A stretch of 64,000 nucleotides of DNA from Flavobacterium psychrophilum (GTDB lineage: Bacteria; Bacteroidota; Bacteroidia; Flavobacteriales; Flavobacteriaceae), in the NCBI GenBank assembly GCA_001708385.1, contig CP012388.1:3348001-3412000 (forward strand), given 5' to 3'. The notes beneath the pieces were generated by a model, which saw only the letters and a program-made list of their open reading frames with translations, ran no database searches and was not told the DNA's origin. Made by a program: the position numbers and the translations under genes. Shown one piece after another: positions 52,367 to 61,297 of the stretch (position 1 is the first letter of the stretch; the number at the start of each line of letters is the position of its first letter).

Positions 52367-53797
52367 ATGCAAAGAAGAAAATTTATCCAGAACACAGCTT
52401 TATTCAGTGGTTTGACTCTGATAGACCCTATGGAAATTTTAGCCGCTACCAACACAACTAAAGATTTCCCTGTAGTAAGGGTTGCCAAAGGCAAAAGGAA
52501 TTTTGAAAGTGATTTGGTAGAGAAAACTATTGCTGAATTTCAGAAGAATGTAAAAGATAAAGAATTGGGATGGTTGTTTAATAACTGTTTCCCGAACACG
52601 CTGGATACTACAGTTACCTATAGCGAGAAGAACGGCAAACCCGATACCTATGTAATTACAGGAGATATTGATGCTATGTGGTTAAGGGACAGTTCTGCGC
52701 AGGTATGGCCGTATATGGCTTTTGCCGGTAAAGACAAAAAACTGAAAAACCTTATTGCAGGCGTTATAAACAGGCAAACAAAGTACATACTTAAAGATCC
52801 GTATGCTAACGCATTTTATAACGACCCTGAGAAAAAAGGGGAGTGGACAACTGACCATACCGATATGAAACCGGGCGTACACGAAAGAAAATACGAAATA
52901 GATTCGCTTTGCTACCCGATACGCCTTGCTTATAACTACTGGAAAAACACAGGAGACACAGCTCCGTTTGATGCCGAGTGGGTAAAAGCAATTAAGGCTA
53001 CGCTAAAGGTATTTAAAGACCAGCAGCAAAAAGATGGTACAAATCCATACCGATTTGAAAGAACTACACAGTTTGCTACAGATACAAGGCCGCTTAAAGG
53101 GTACGGATATCCGGTTAAGCCTGTAGGCTTGGTTTGCTCGGCATTCAGGCCAAGTGACGATGCTACTGTTTTCTCTTTCCTTATTCCGTCTAACTTCTTT
53201 GTAGTTGTTAGTATGAATCAGGCTGCAGAGATGATGGAGACTATTAAAAAAGACAATGCTACTGCAAAAGAGCTAAGAACTCTGGCATCAGAAGTTGATA
53301 AAGCTATTAAACAATATGGTATAGTAAAGCATCCTAAATACGGAGATATCTATGCTTTTGAAGTTGATGGTTTTGGAGGTCATTTGTTGATGGACGATTC
53401 TAACGTGCCAAGTTTATTGGGACTACCATACTTGGATGCTGTTGACGTTAATGACCCTACATACCAAAACACAAGGAAATTTGTGCTTTCGGAAGATAAT
53501 CCATTCTTTTTTAAAGGTAAGGTTGCAGAAGGTATCGGAGGTCCGCATGTAGGTATGGATATGATATGGCCAATGTCTCTTGTTATGAGGGCGCGTACAA
53601 CATCAGACCCTAAAGAAATTAAAGAATGCATTAAAATGCTTAAGGCATCGCATGGTGATACAGGTTTTATGCATGAGTCTTTCCATAAAGATGATGCAAA
53701 GAACTTTACAAGGTCATGGTTTGCATGGACAAATACTCTGTTTGGGGAATTGCTATGGGATACGTACCTGAAGCAGCCAAAATTGCTTGAAGTATAA
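52367..53797 (+). CDS. Glycoside hydrolase family 125 exo-alpha-1,6-mannosidase
   Basis: A 476-residue enzyme removing terminal alpha-1,6-mannose. The N-terminus MQRRKFIQNTALFSGLTL has a twin-arginine-like pattern, so export by Tat to the periplasm is likely. GH125 hallmarks are NCFPNTLDTTV, YVITGDIDAMWLRDSSAQV, EIDSLCYPIRLAY, FRPSDDATVFSFLIPSN, MDDSNVPSLLGLPYL and GIGGPHVGMDMIWPMSL. It complements GH76 by degrading the backbone oligosaccharides to mannose. Confidence 0.94.
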   Translation: MQRRKFIQNTALFSGLTLIDPMEILAATNTTKDFPVVRVAKGKRNFESDLVEKTIAEFQKNVKDKELGWLFNNCFPNTLDTTVTYSEKNGKPDTYVITGDIDAMWLRDSSAQVWPYMAFAGKDKKLKNLIAGVINRQTKYILKDPYANAFYNDPEKKGEWTTDHTDMKPGVHERKYEIDSLCYPIRLAYNYWKNTGDTAPFDAEWVKAIKATLKVFKDQQQKDGTNPYRFERTTQFATDTRPLKGYGYPVKPVGLVCSAFRPSDDATVFSFLIPSNFFVVVSMNQAAEMMETIKKDNATAKELRTLASEVDKAIKQYGIVKHPKYGDIYAFEVDGFGGHLLMDDSNVPSLLGLPYLDAVDVNDPTYQNTRKFVLSEDNPFFFKGKVAEGIGGPHVGMDMIWPMSLVMRARTTSDPKEIKECIKMLKASHGDTGFMHESFHKDDAKNFTRSWFAWTNTLFGELLWDTYLKQPKLLEV

Positions 53798-53826
53798 CTA
53801 TAAACTCCAACTAAAATTTTTACAGG

Positions 53827-55992
53827 ATGATAAAATTCAAAAGTAGTATTGCGCTGGCAGTGCTTTCGGTCGCTATGATCGGGGCTAAAGCCAACGCGCA
53901 GAAAACATCTAAATATACATCTCAGGTAAATACCTTTATTGGTACAGCACCTTTGTTAGATGAAAAAATTATTGGATACAAACCACCCTCCGATATGCGT
54001 GTTTGGGCAGGACTTGTATTCCCGGGATCGTCTGTGCCTAATGCAATGGTACAGTTAAGCCCTATGACAAAATACAGGTCGGGTGCAGGATATGAGTATG
54101 AAGATACTAATATTCTTGGTTTTACCCATACTAACAAAGGTCACTGGAACTTATGCCATATTCCGTTACTACCTGTATCGGGCAACGCTTCGGCACCATT
54201 CCAGTCATCATTTAGCCATACACAGGAAAAAGCAAGCCCTGCCTATTACGAGGTATTCTTAAAAGACTATAACGTACAGGTAAAGCTAACATCTACACTG
54301 CGTTGTGGTATTCATGAATATACCTTTAAAAACAACAAAGGACGTAAAGTACTTTTTGATCTGGGGCGTGCCAACAACCATGTAGACGACTGGCAGATTA
54401 AACAGGAAGGTAAAAATGTTGTAACCGGTTTCCAGAGAACAGGTGGCGAGAAAATTTACTTCTACGCAACAGTTAGCAGCGATATCGACAAAGTTGATGT
54501 TAAAGACATGGCTAAAAGCAACGGTTATGCTATGCTTAACATTAAAGATGGCGACAACAAACCGGTTACGGTTAAAATTGCCCTATCGTTTGTGAGTGTA
54601 GAAAATGCACAAGCTAACCTTAAGGCAGAAGCTGCTGATAAAACTTTTGCAAAGATTCAGGAAGAAGGTAACACTACATGGGAAACTTTACTTTCTAAAA
54701 TTCAGGTGAAAGGCGGTACAGACAAACAGGACAAAATGTTTTACAGTATGCTGTACAGGTCATTCCTTTGGCCTGCGCTAAGAAGTGATGCAAACGGACA
54801 GTTTACAGATGAAGCAGGTAAAGTAAGAAAAGAGAATTATCATTATTACACACTGCCTTCTTTTTGGGACGATTACCGCAACAAGCTGGTATTGTTAAGC
54901 ATTGTTTCACCAGATGTTACCAGAGATGTAATAAACTCTGTTATTAACGAAGGGGAGATAAAAGGCTTTATGCCAACCTTCTTCCACGGAGATCATGCGG
55001 CATCTTTTATCGCGGGATCTTACATGAGAGGTATCAGGGATTATGATGTGAAAAAAGCATATCAGTTATTACTGAACAATGCCTACAAAGAAGGCGGAAC
55101 AAGGCCATATATTTCTGAATATATAGCTAAAGGTTTTATCTCTGAACCGGATATTAAAGATCCGCAGGTAGAAACAAAAGCACATGCAGGTGTTACAAAA
55201 ACACTTGAGTACGCTTACGATGATCACGCACTGTCATTACTGGCAAAAGAACTCAACGATACCGAACATTATAACGACCTTGTAAAGCGTTCTAAAAATT
55301 ATGCTAATGTGTTTGACAAGCAGACTACCTTTATGAGGGGTCGACTTGAAAACGGCGATTGGATTACTCCATTTAACCCTGAGTTTCCGTATTACGAGTA
55401 CATGTACCGTGAAGCAAATGCATGGCAGTTATCTTTTTATGCACCGCATGATATGCCGGGTCTTGTTAAGCTGTACGGAGGTGCAAAACCTTTTGAAGCA
55501 AAACTTGATGAACTGTTTACAAAACCGTGGAATCCTAATTACATTGCTTGGAACATATCAGGATTTATCGGTCAGTATTGTCACGGTAACCAGCCCGATC
55601 ATGAGGCACCGTTCTCCTATTACTTTGTAAATAAGCCTGAGAAGTCGCAGCAGCGTATCGACGAAATTCTGGATACAATGTACGGCATCGGTCCTGAAGG
55701 ACTTGCTATGTGCGGTATGGACGATGCAGGCGAAATGTCATCATGGTATGTGTTTGGTGCATTAGGATTATACCCGCTTTCACCGGCAGATCCTGAGTAC
55801 ATTGTTACGGTTCCTGTATTTAAAGAAGTACAGTGGAATTTAACTTCAGGTAAAAAACTAACCATTACTAACCCTAACGGTGGGCGTAACCTTAAAGATA
55901 TTAAGGTAGACGGTAAAAAAATAAACGGTTATTATATCCCTCACAACCTTTTTGTTAAAGGTGGTAAGGTTGAGGTTGATACCAAAAAATAA
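53827..55992 (+). CDS. Divergent glycoside hydrolase family 92 enzyme (copy B)
   Basis: A 721-residue secreted paralogue with signal peptide ending IGAKANAQ. It keeps the GH92 plan (VNTFIGTAP, MLYRSFLWP, TLEYAYDDHALSLLA, CHGNQPDHEAPFSYYFVN). It differs from copy A at the base loop, which reads CGMDDAGEMSSWYVFGALG where most family members have GDEDxGQ. The N-terminal domain also carries a different insert (YKPPSDMRVWAGLVFPGSSV). This suggests another linkage or leaving group, for example alpha-1,3 or mannose-phosphate. It follows GH125 after 29 nt. Confidence 0.9.
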   Translation: MIKFKSSIALAVLSVAMIGAKANAQKTSKYTSQVNTFIGTAPLLDEKIIGYKPPSDMRVWAGLVFPGSSVPNAMVQLSPMTKYRSGAGYEYEDTNILGFTHTNKGHWNLCHIPLLPVSGNASAPFQSSFSHTQEKASPAYYEVFLKDYNVQVKLTSTLRCGIHEYTFKNNKGRKVLFDLGRANNHVDDWQIKQEGKNVVTGFQRTGGEKIYFYATVSSDIDKVDVKDMAKSNGYAMLNIKDGDNKPVTVKIALSFVSVENAQANLKAEAADKTFAKIQEEGNTTWETLLSKIQVKGGTDKQDKMFYSMLYRSFLWPALRSDANGQFTDEAGKVRKENYHYYTLPSFWDDYRNKLVLLSIVSPDVTRDVINSVINEGEIKGFMPTFFHGDHAASFIAGSYMRGIRDYDVKKAYQLLLNNAYKEGGTRPYISEYIAKGFISEPDIKDPQVETKAHAGVTKTLEYAYDDHALSLLAKELNDTEHYNDLVKRSKNYANVFDKQTTFMRGRLENGDWITPFNPEFPYYEYMYREANAWQLSFYAPHDMPGLVKLYGGAKPFEAKLDELFTKPWNPNYIAWNISGFIGQYCHGNQPDHEAPFSYYFVNKPEKSQQRIDEILDTMYGIGPEGLAMCGMDDAGEMSSWYVFGALGLYPLSPADPEYIVTVPVFKEVQWNLTSGKKLTITNPNGGRNLKDIKVDGKKINGYYIPHNLFVKGGKVEVDTKK

Positions 55993-56036
55993 TACTTCCT
56001 AAAGCATTAATCTTTCAGAAGATATAAGAGTATGTT

Positions 56037-56055
56037 CGTCCCGCCCAGCGGGACG
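56037..56055 (+). other. GC-rich hairpin between GH92 copy B and GH97
   Basis: CGTCCCGC pairs perfectly with GCGGGACG around CCA. No T-run follows, so it is probably an mRNA-stabilizing or processing hairpin rather than a terminator. Confidence 0.65.
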
Positions 56056-56081
56056 TTCTGCGATATAAAAACCAGAAACCA

Positions 56082-58046
56082 ATGAAAACAACCAATACAT
56101 TATTAACCTGTCTTATCCTGTTTTTGGGGCTATCAATTGTGGTATCTGCCCAAAAAAATAAGTTCGACCTGCTTTCGCCGAATGGCGGTATTAAAGTATC
56201 GGTCAGCTTAGAAGATAAAATCTATTATACCCTTTCGGCAGACGGGAAGGAACTGGCTGCTAAAAATCATCTGGCAATTAGCCTGAGAAATGAAGTGCTG
56301 GGAGATAAACCTAAACTTTCAGGATCAAAAACCGGAAAGATAAGGGAGGTTATTAAACCTGCTATCGCTTTAAAATATGCTGAGGTTAAAAACGAATACA
56401 ATTATCTGTTACTGAATTTTAAAGACGGTTATTCGGTTGAGTTCCGTGCTTTTAATGATGGAATAGCCTACCGTTTTATCACCGCTAAAAATGGCACTGT
56501 TGAGGTTTTGAGTGAAGATTTTGCGCTGAATTTTCCCAACGATTACCTGCTGCATTTACAGCAACCTGGTGGATTTAAAACTGCTTATGAAGAAGCGTAT
56601 ACACATGTTGAATCGCAAAAATTGTCTGCTACCGATAAGATGGCTACACTACCATTATTGGTAGATACCAAAAAGCAGTACAAAATATTAGTAAGCGAAT
56701 CGGATCTGTCGGATTATCCATGTATGTTTCTTAAAGGTACCGGCAACGGTGTGCAGGCAACGTTTCCTAAAGTGCCTATGCAATTTGGACCCGATGGCGA
56801 CCGTAGCCTGAAAATTGAAAAAGAAGCCGACTATATTGCGAAGACCAGTGGTACAAGAAATTTTCCGTGGCGTTATTTTGTCATTACTAAAGATGACAAA
56901 GAGCTTATAGAAAATACTATGACGCTTAAATTAGCGCACAAAAGCGAACTTGCAGACACCTCATGGATAAAACCCGGACAGGCAAGCTGGGAGTGGTGGA
57001 ACGATGCATCGCCGTATGGCGAAGATGTAAATTTTGTTTCGGGATATAATCTTGAAACCTATAAATACTACATTGACTTTGCTTCTAAATATGGTATTAA
57101 ATACATTATTATGGATGAAGGCTGGGCAATGAGTACAACCGATCCCTATACGCCAAACCCAAAGGTAGATGTGCATGAGCTTATCCGTTATGGTAAAGAG
57201 AAAAATGTTGATATAGTACTTTGGCTTACATGGCTTACGGTAGATAAGAACATGGATTTATTTAAAACCTTTAAGCAATGGGGCATAAAAGGAGTCAAGA
57301 TCGACTTTATGGATCGTAGCGACCAGGTTATGGTAAACTACTACGAGAGGGTTGCAAAAGAGGCTGCCAAACATCAGCTGTTTGTTGATTTTCATGGCTC
57401 GTTTAAGCCGGCAGGATTAGAGTATAAATATCCAAACCTTATTTCTTACGAAGGTGTTAGGGGTATGGAACAAATGGGTGGATGCACGCCCGATAACAGC
57501 CTGTATTTTCCGTTTATGAGAAATGCGGTTGGCCCTATGGATTACACTCCGGGGGCGATGATAAGCATGCAGCCCGAAGTATACAGATCGGAGAGACCTA
57601 ACTCTGCAAGCATAGGCACAAGGGCGTATCAAATGGCACTGTTCGTAGTTTTTGAAAGTGGTATACAAATGCTTGCCGACAATCCAACGATGTACTATAG
57701 AAATGCCGAATGCACCGAATTTATTACCGGCATACCTACAACCTGGGATGATACCAAAGCACTAGTCGCTAAAGCCGGTGAAGTTGCTGTTGTTGCCAAG
57801 CGTAAAGGCGATAAGTGGTTTGTAGGGTGCATTACTAATAATAGCGAAAGGGAAATAGCAGTAAAGTTTGATTTTCTTGAAAAAGGCAAAACATACATTA
57901 TGACCTATTTTGAAGATGGTATTAATGCCAACCGCCAGGCGATGGATTACAGAAAGAAGACTGCAAGCATAAAAGCGGGTGATACCATAACTATTAAAAT
58001 GGCACGCAACGGCGGATGGGCAGCAATGCTGACAAAGATCAATTAG
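56082..58046 (+). CDS. Glycoside hydrolase family 97 enzyme
   Basis: A 654-residue secreted enzyme (signal ending SIVVSAQ). An N-terminal beta-super-sandwich (about 25-280; LLSPNGGIKVSVSLEDKIYY) precedes a TIM barrel (WEWWNDASPYGEDVNF, KYIIMDEGWAMS, GVKIDFMDRSDQVMVNYYE, FVDFHGSFKPAGLE, ISYEGVRGMEQ) and a C-terminal sheet. GH97 contains inverting alpha-glucosidases (SusB type) and retaining alpha-galactosidases. The Asp-rich KIDFMDRSDQ recalls retaining members, but I cannot prove the nucleophile. It suggests that the substrate has a non-mannose alpha-linked side chain. Last gene of the locus. Confidence 0.9.
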   Translation: MKTTNTLLTCLILFLGLSIVVSAQKNKFDLLSPNGGIKVSVSLEDKIYYTLSADGKELAAKNHLAISLRNEVLGDKPKLSGSKTGKIREVIKPAIALKYAEVKNEYNYLLLNFKDGYSVEFRAFNDGIAYRFITAKNGTVEVLSEDFALNFPNDYLLHLQQPGGFKTAYEEAYTHVESQKLSATDKMATLPLLVDTKKQYKILVSESDLSDYPCMFLKGTGNGVQATFPKVPMQFGPDGDRSLKIEKEADYIAKTSGTRNFPWRYFVITKDDKELIENTMTLKLAHKSELADTSWIKPGQASWEWWNDASPYGEDVNFVSGYNLETYKYYIDFASKYGIKYIIMDEGWAMSTTDPYTPNPKVDVHELIRYGKEKNVDIVLWLTWLTVDKNMDLFKTFKQWGIKGVKIDFMDRSDQVMVNYYERVAKEAAKHQLFVDFHGSFKPAGLEYKYPNLISYEGVRGMEQMGGCTPDNSLYFPFMRNAVGPMDYTPGAMISMQPEVYRSERPNSASIGTRAYQMALFVVFESGIQMLADNPTMYYRNAECTEFITGIPTTWDDTKALVAKAGEVAVVAKRKGDKWFVGCITNNSEREIAVKFDFLEKGKTYIMTYFEDGINANRQAMDYRKKTASIKAGDTITIKMARNGGWAAMLTKIN

Positions 58047-58071
58047 ATAATAATTTAGTTTGTAATAGGTG

Positions 58072-58105
58072 AAAAGGGCTGCCAGAATTTCTGACAGCCC
58101 TTTTC
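58072..58105. terminator. Terminator at the end of the mannan locus
   Basis: AAAAGGGCTG-C-CAG pairs with CTG-A-CAGCCCTTTT around AATTT (one mismatch), then TTTTCTATT. It also faces the convergent FMN reductase gene. Confidence 0.85.
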
Positions 58106-58123
58106 TATTATAACAGGTATTTT

Positions 58124-58678
58124 TTATTTTGTATTGGCATCTACCCAGTTGGCAAAGGCATCGGCGAACTTTTTAAGAAAATCTGCGGTTGATGATTTTA
58201 CAAGCTTGCCTTTTTCGTCAAACAATTCATTAGCCATGCCAATATAGGCTTCCGGCTGCTGCATTGCAGGAACATTTAAAAACACTAGTGACTGCCTTAA
58301 GTGGTGATTGGCTCCAAAAGCGCCTATAGCACTGGGGCTAACACTCACAATAGCACCTGGTTTTCCGTCCCATACGCTACTGCCATAAGGGCGTGAGCCT
58401 ACATCAATAGCATTTTTAAGCACAGAAGGGACAGATCGGTTATATTCCGGGGTAAAGAATAATGCTCCATCAAAGGTTTTCATTTCATCCCTAAAGCGTT
58501 TCCATTCTGCCGGAGCATCTTTGTCAAGGTCTTCATTGTACATTGGAAGGTCGCTAATATCAACAATGTCCAGTTGTAAGGTATCTGGGGCAAGTTCAAT
58601 TAGAGCTTCCGCCATTTTTTTGTTAAGCGATTCTTTTCGTAAGCTTCCAACCAAAACAGCAATTTTATATGTCTTCAT
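58124..58678 (-). CDS. NADPH-dependent FMN reductase / quinone reductase
   Basis: A 184-residue flavodoxin-like enzyme of the ChrR/NQR type. The FMN phosphate loop is LVGSLRKESLNKKMAEAL, FFTPEYNRSVPSVLKNAID binds the flavin, and SVSPSAIGAFGANHHLRQ is typical. It should reduce quinones, azo dyes or metals and protect from oxidative stress. It is a single gene convergent with the mannan locus. Confidence 0.9.
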   Translation of the reverse strand: MKTYKIAVLVGSLRKESLNKKMAEALIELAPDTLQLDIVDISDLPMYNEDLDKDAPAEWKRFRDEMKTFDGALFFTPEYNRSVPSVLKNAIDVGSRPYGSSVWDGKPGAIVSVSPSAIGAFGANHHLRQSLVFLNVPAMQQPEAYIGMANELFDEKGKLVKSSTADFLKKFADAFANWVDANTK

Positions 58679-58765
58679 ATCGTTAAATAGTTATATAAAC
58701 ATAAAGTTAGGGGTTCATTATCTGTAGCCCGAATAAATTAACAGAACTTTAGTCTGAGATAAAAC

Positions 58766-59671
58766 TTATATAAATTCAGAAGCGGCTTTATAACCTTCGG
58801 GGAGGTAACTAAGGTATTGCACCATTCTAGGCGCTTTTCCACGGTTTGGTGTGGCACAATGTGGTAGTGTGTTATTCCAGATAATAAAATCACCTGCGTT
58901 GGCAGCTATAGGTATTGGTGTTAATGTTTGAAGTGCCTTATCTCTGGGACTTTCATGTGGTCGTACATTAGCAAGCCAATTCTCAATTGTTTTATGAAAT
59001 CCCGGTACGCAATGAAATGCACCATCATCAGGACCGCAATCTGTTAGGTATAATAATCCCTGAAGCGCAAAGGGTATGGGCGTTTTTAAGCTTACATCCC
59101 AATGCAGCGCACTACCTAAATATGTAAAGTGATTGTTTTCGGGTGGGTTAAAGCTAACCTTATCTATTGTCCTATAAACTTTTTGGGTTTTGTAAAGCTG
59201 TTGGTATGCTTTTTTTATCCGTGCAGAAAACCTGTTCTTGTTGAGCGTTTCATGGTCAAAGAAACTAACCATTAATCCTCGTTGCTCTTCATGCCTTACA
59301 TACCATGAAGTCTTATCATCGGGACTCATCCGTAAAAAGTCCCATATTGCTTTTTGGGTAGCTTCGCAATCGGGTTTACAAATAGCTTTGCGTACAATTA
59401 CATAGCCGTTGGTGTTATAGAAGTCGAGGTCTTCGGGAGTAAGTACATCTTCACGCAGGTCGTCCGGTTCTACAGTATCTTTCCTGTTAGCATCTACCCA
59501 GTTTTTAAAGTTTTCGTGGGTTGGTTTTTCACTGTATAAATAACGCATTGTATCTTCCATGCTTATCCCCAAACGATAGAGGGTTTCCATCTCGACCTCC
59601 CATGAATCTGCATTTTCTGACTCAGGTGATACTGAACGCTGCCATAAAGTTTCAAGGATAGTATGCGGCAT
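58766..59671 (-). CDS. Phytanoyl-CoA dioxygenase (PhyH) family protein
   Basis: A 301-residue Fe(II)/2-oxoglutarate oxygenase candidate. The iron ligands fit LHWDVSLKTP (His-x-Asp) and a distal His in NTLPHCATPNRGKAP, with an Arg downstream in APRMVQYLSY. FYNTNGYVIVRKAI begins the double-stranded helix. The small-molecule substrate is unknown. I chose ATG 59671 (MPHTILE) over the TTG at 59701. It lies 80 nt downstream of the GNAT gene on the same strand. Confidence 0.85.
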   Translation of the reverse strand: MPHTILETLWQRSVSPESENADSWEVEMETLYRLGISMEDTMRYLYSEKPTHENFKNWVDANRKDTVEPDDLREDVLTPEDLDFYNTNGYVIVRKAICKPDCEATQKAIWDFLRMSPDDKTSWYVRHEEQRGLMVSFFDHETLNKNRFSARIKKAYQQLYKTQKVYRTIDKVSFNPPENNHFTYLGSALHWDVSLKTPIPFALQGLLYLTDCGPDDGAFHCVPGFHKTIENWLANVRPHESPRDKALQTLTPIPIAANAGDFIIWNNTLPHCATPNRGKAPRMVQYLSYLPEGYKAASEFI

Positions 59672-59751
59672 AATTTCGTTTAATGATAATTTGAGTATCA
59701 AAAATAAGAAAGTGAACCGCTTTTATTACAGGTGTTTTTACCTGATTGTGG

Positions 59752-60183
59752 TTACGGATTTAATGTTTTTGAGAGATAAATACGCCTGTGTCCGTTTGGA
59801 AAGTTGTTTAACTCGCCAAAAGGGGTATAGCCATTCTTAAGGTAAAAGCCTTCTGCCTGAAAATCGAAAGTATCTAAAATCGAAATTGTTGCGCCTTTTG
59901 CTGTCGCAAAGTCTTCGGCATGCTGTAAAAGCTGTTTGCCTATGCCTTTACTGCGGTAATCATCGGCTACCCATAGGATTTGTATTTCAAGCCCGTTCCA
60001 ATATCCAATACCGCCCAATATGCCGCCAATAACCTCTCCCACTTCATTTTTTGCGACAAATTCAACTGGTGTCCATACATCTGCCAACGCAGCAGCTTTA
60101 CTTAAATTATAGCTGTTTATACCGTTTATTACTGTTTTTCTTTCTTCGTTCTGTAGTATTTCAATAGTTAGATTATGCGGCAT
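59752..60183 (-). CDS. GNAT-family N-acetyltransferase
   Basis: A 143-residue acetyltransferase. Acetyl-CoA motif A is WVADDYRSKGIGKQLLQHAE (R/Q-x-x-G-x-G/A type), followed by AKGATISILDTFDFQAEGFYLKNGYTPFGEL. The C-terminus ends RIYLSKTL. Target unknown. It precedes the PhyH gene and may be co-transcribed with it. Confidence 0.9.
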   Translation of the reverse strand: MPHNLTIEILQNEERKTVINGINSYNLSKAAALADVWTPVEFVAKNEVGEVIGGILGGIGYWNGLEIQILWVADDYRSKGIGKQLLQHAEDFATAKGATISILDTFDFQAEGFYLKNGYTPFGELNNFPNGHRRIYLSKTLNP

Positions 60184-60201
60184 AGTAATAGCATTGCTTG
60201 G

Positions 60202-60572
60202 TTATTTTTTGGTTTTTAAAACTCTGTACAAAGTAAACGATTGTTGCTTATTTCCGTCCTGATAAATAGCTTTAATCTTTTTTGGAAGCGTTTTCACGTT
60301 GGTAGTCAGATCGGTTAAGACAAAATGAGATGCATTGAGGGCCGATTCAAAAAGTAAGGTGCCATTCTTTTCTCCGGGCAGGAATACAGAAACCTTTCCC
60401 GTTGCCGTGTCTGTTGTTTTAATTTCACTTCCTAAATATAGCCGTCGGCTAAGGTGAGTACAACCTTCACTTTTGGCAGTTTACCATTGTATACAATAGT
60501 TTCATATGCTTTTTGTGCACTAGCCGAAGATGAAAATAGCACAAGTAAAAATAGAATACAGAACTGTTTCAT
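60202..60572 (-). pseudogene. Frameshifted gene for a small secreted protein
   Basis: From ATG 60572 the minus strand encodes a signal peptide (MKQFCILFLLVLFSSSASAQ) and KAYETIVYNGKLPKVKVVLT, then meets a stop after LADGYI near 60436. Another frame, beginning within the same stretch (about 60430-60450), continues as YLGSEIKTTDTATGKVSVF and runs to a stop at 60202-60204, ending FTLYRVLKTKK. Joined, they make a coherent secreted protein of about 122 residues. The span is 371 bp, so a net one-base loss (or two-base gain) is needed. It may be a true frameshift or a sequencing error. Function unknown; beta-rich, periplasmic. Confidence 0.75.
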
Positions 60573-60582
60573 AAAGGTTTAA

Positions 60583-61200
60583 TTACGTAGCTATCCTTCT
60601 CCTGATGAGTTGTAGCACTTCTTCTGTATGATGTTTATTATCGCCAAGATAGGGCAGGTAAAATCCTCCGGTATTGGTATAAATGTAAATAGAGTCGCCA
60701 TACATAGCATTGGGTATTACTACAATATCTGTAATATTGGTAAATGGAAGATATTTTACAGGCTTCTTAAAGAACAAGCCAAACACATTGCGACTTTTAG
60801 AAGGTGTCCAGTCTACGTCAACATAATAAAGTCCTTGTGCATCCATCTTTAGCTGAACTATAGTATTCCTGCGCAGGAAAACATATAGCCCAAAAATTGC
60901 CATACCAATGCCGATTAGTCCAAAAATAATTGAAATATAGGTATATGATTCGGAAAAATCGGGAGGGATCTGAAAACCCGAAAATAAGAGGTAACAAAAC
61001 ATTAGACCAATAAACATGAAAGCAATGCCAACTAATGTTGGCCGGATTGGCGAAATTTGTATGTTCTGAACTTTTGAGGAAAATCCGTCGGTACCAATAG
61101 CCGTTTTATTTTTATTAAATAGCATTACGGCATAAACGCTTACAATAGTAAGACTAAATACTGCAAGAAAAATGAAGATAATAATGTAGCTGCTAAACAT
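60583..61200 (-). CDS. Membrane protein with PH-like cytoplasmic tail (STM3941-like)
   Basis: A 205-residue protein. Hydrophobic helices lie at about 5-28, 52-75 and 88-108. A C-terminal soluble part (about 115-205; IVQLKMDAQGLYYVDVDWTP, FTNITDIVVIPN, SIYIYTNTGGFYLPY) resembles the PH-like domain of STM3941-type proteins. Function unknown. Its start codon directly abuts a perfect 13-bp hairpin at 61201-61234, which is unusual. Confidence 0.72.
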   Translation of the reverse strand: MFSSYIIIFIFLAVFSLTIVSVYAVMLFNKNKTAIGTDGFSSKVQNIQISPIRPTLVGIAFMFIGLMFCYLLFSGFQIPPDFSESYTYISIIFGLIGIGMAIFGLYVFLRRNTIVQLKMDAQGLYYVDVDWTPSKSRNVFGLFFKKPVKYLPFTNITDIVVIPNAMYGDSIYIYTNTGGFYLPYLGDNKHHTEEVLQLIRRRIAT

Positions 61201-61234
61201 AACGGGCTTTTGTTTAAAGATACAAAAGCCCGTT
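61201..61234. terminator. Perfect 13-bp hairpin between the lipoprotein gene and the start codon at 61200
   Basis: AACGGGCTTTTGT (61201-61213) and ACAAAAGCCCGTT (61222-61234) are exact reverse complements around 8 nt. On the minus strand the stem ends directly at ATG 61200. It may terminate the upstream lipoprotein mRNA or mask the ribosome-binding region of the downstream gene; there is no proper T-run on the minus strand. Confidence 0.75.
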
Positions 61235-61297
61235 ATTAATTTATGCTATTTTGGCAATCTGTTAATAATCATATTAGTGCCTGTCAAAAAGGCGATA

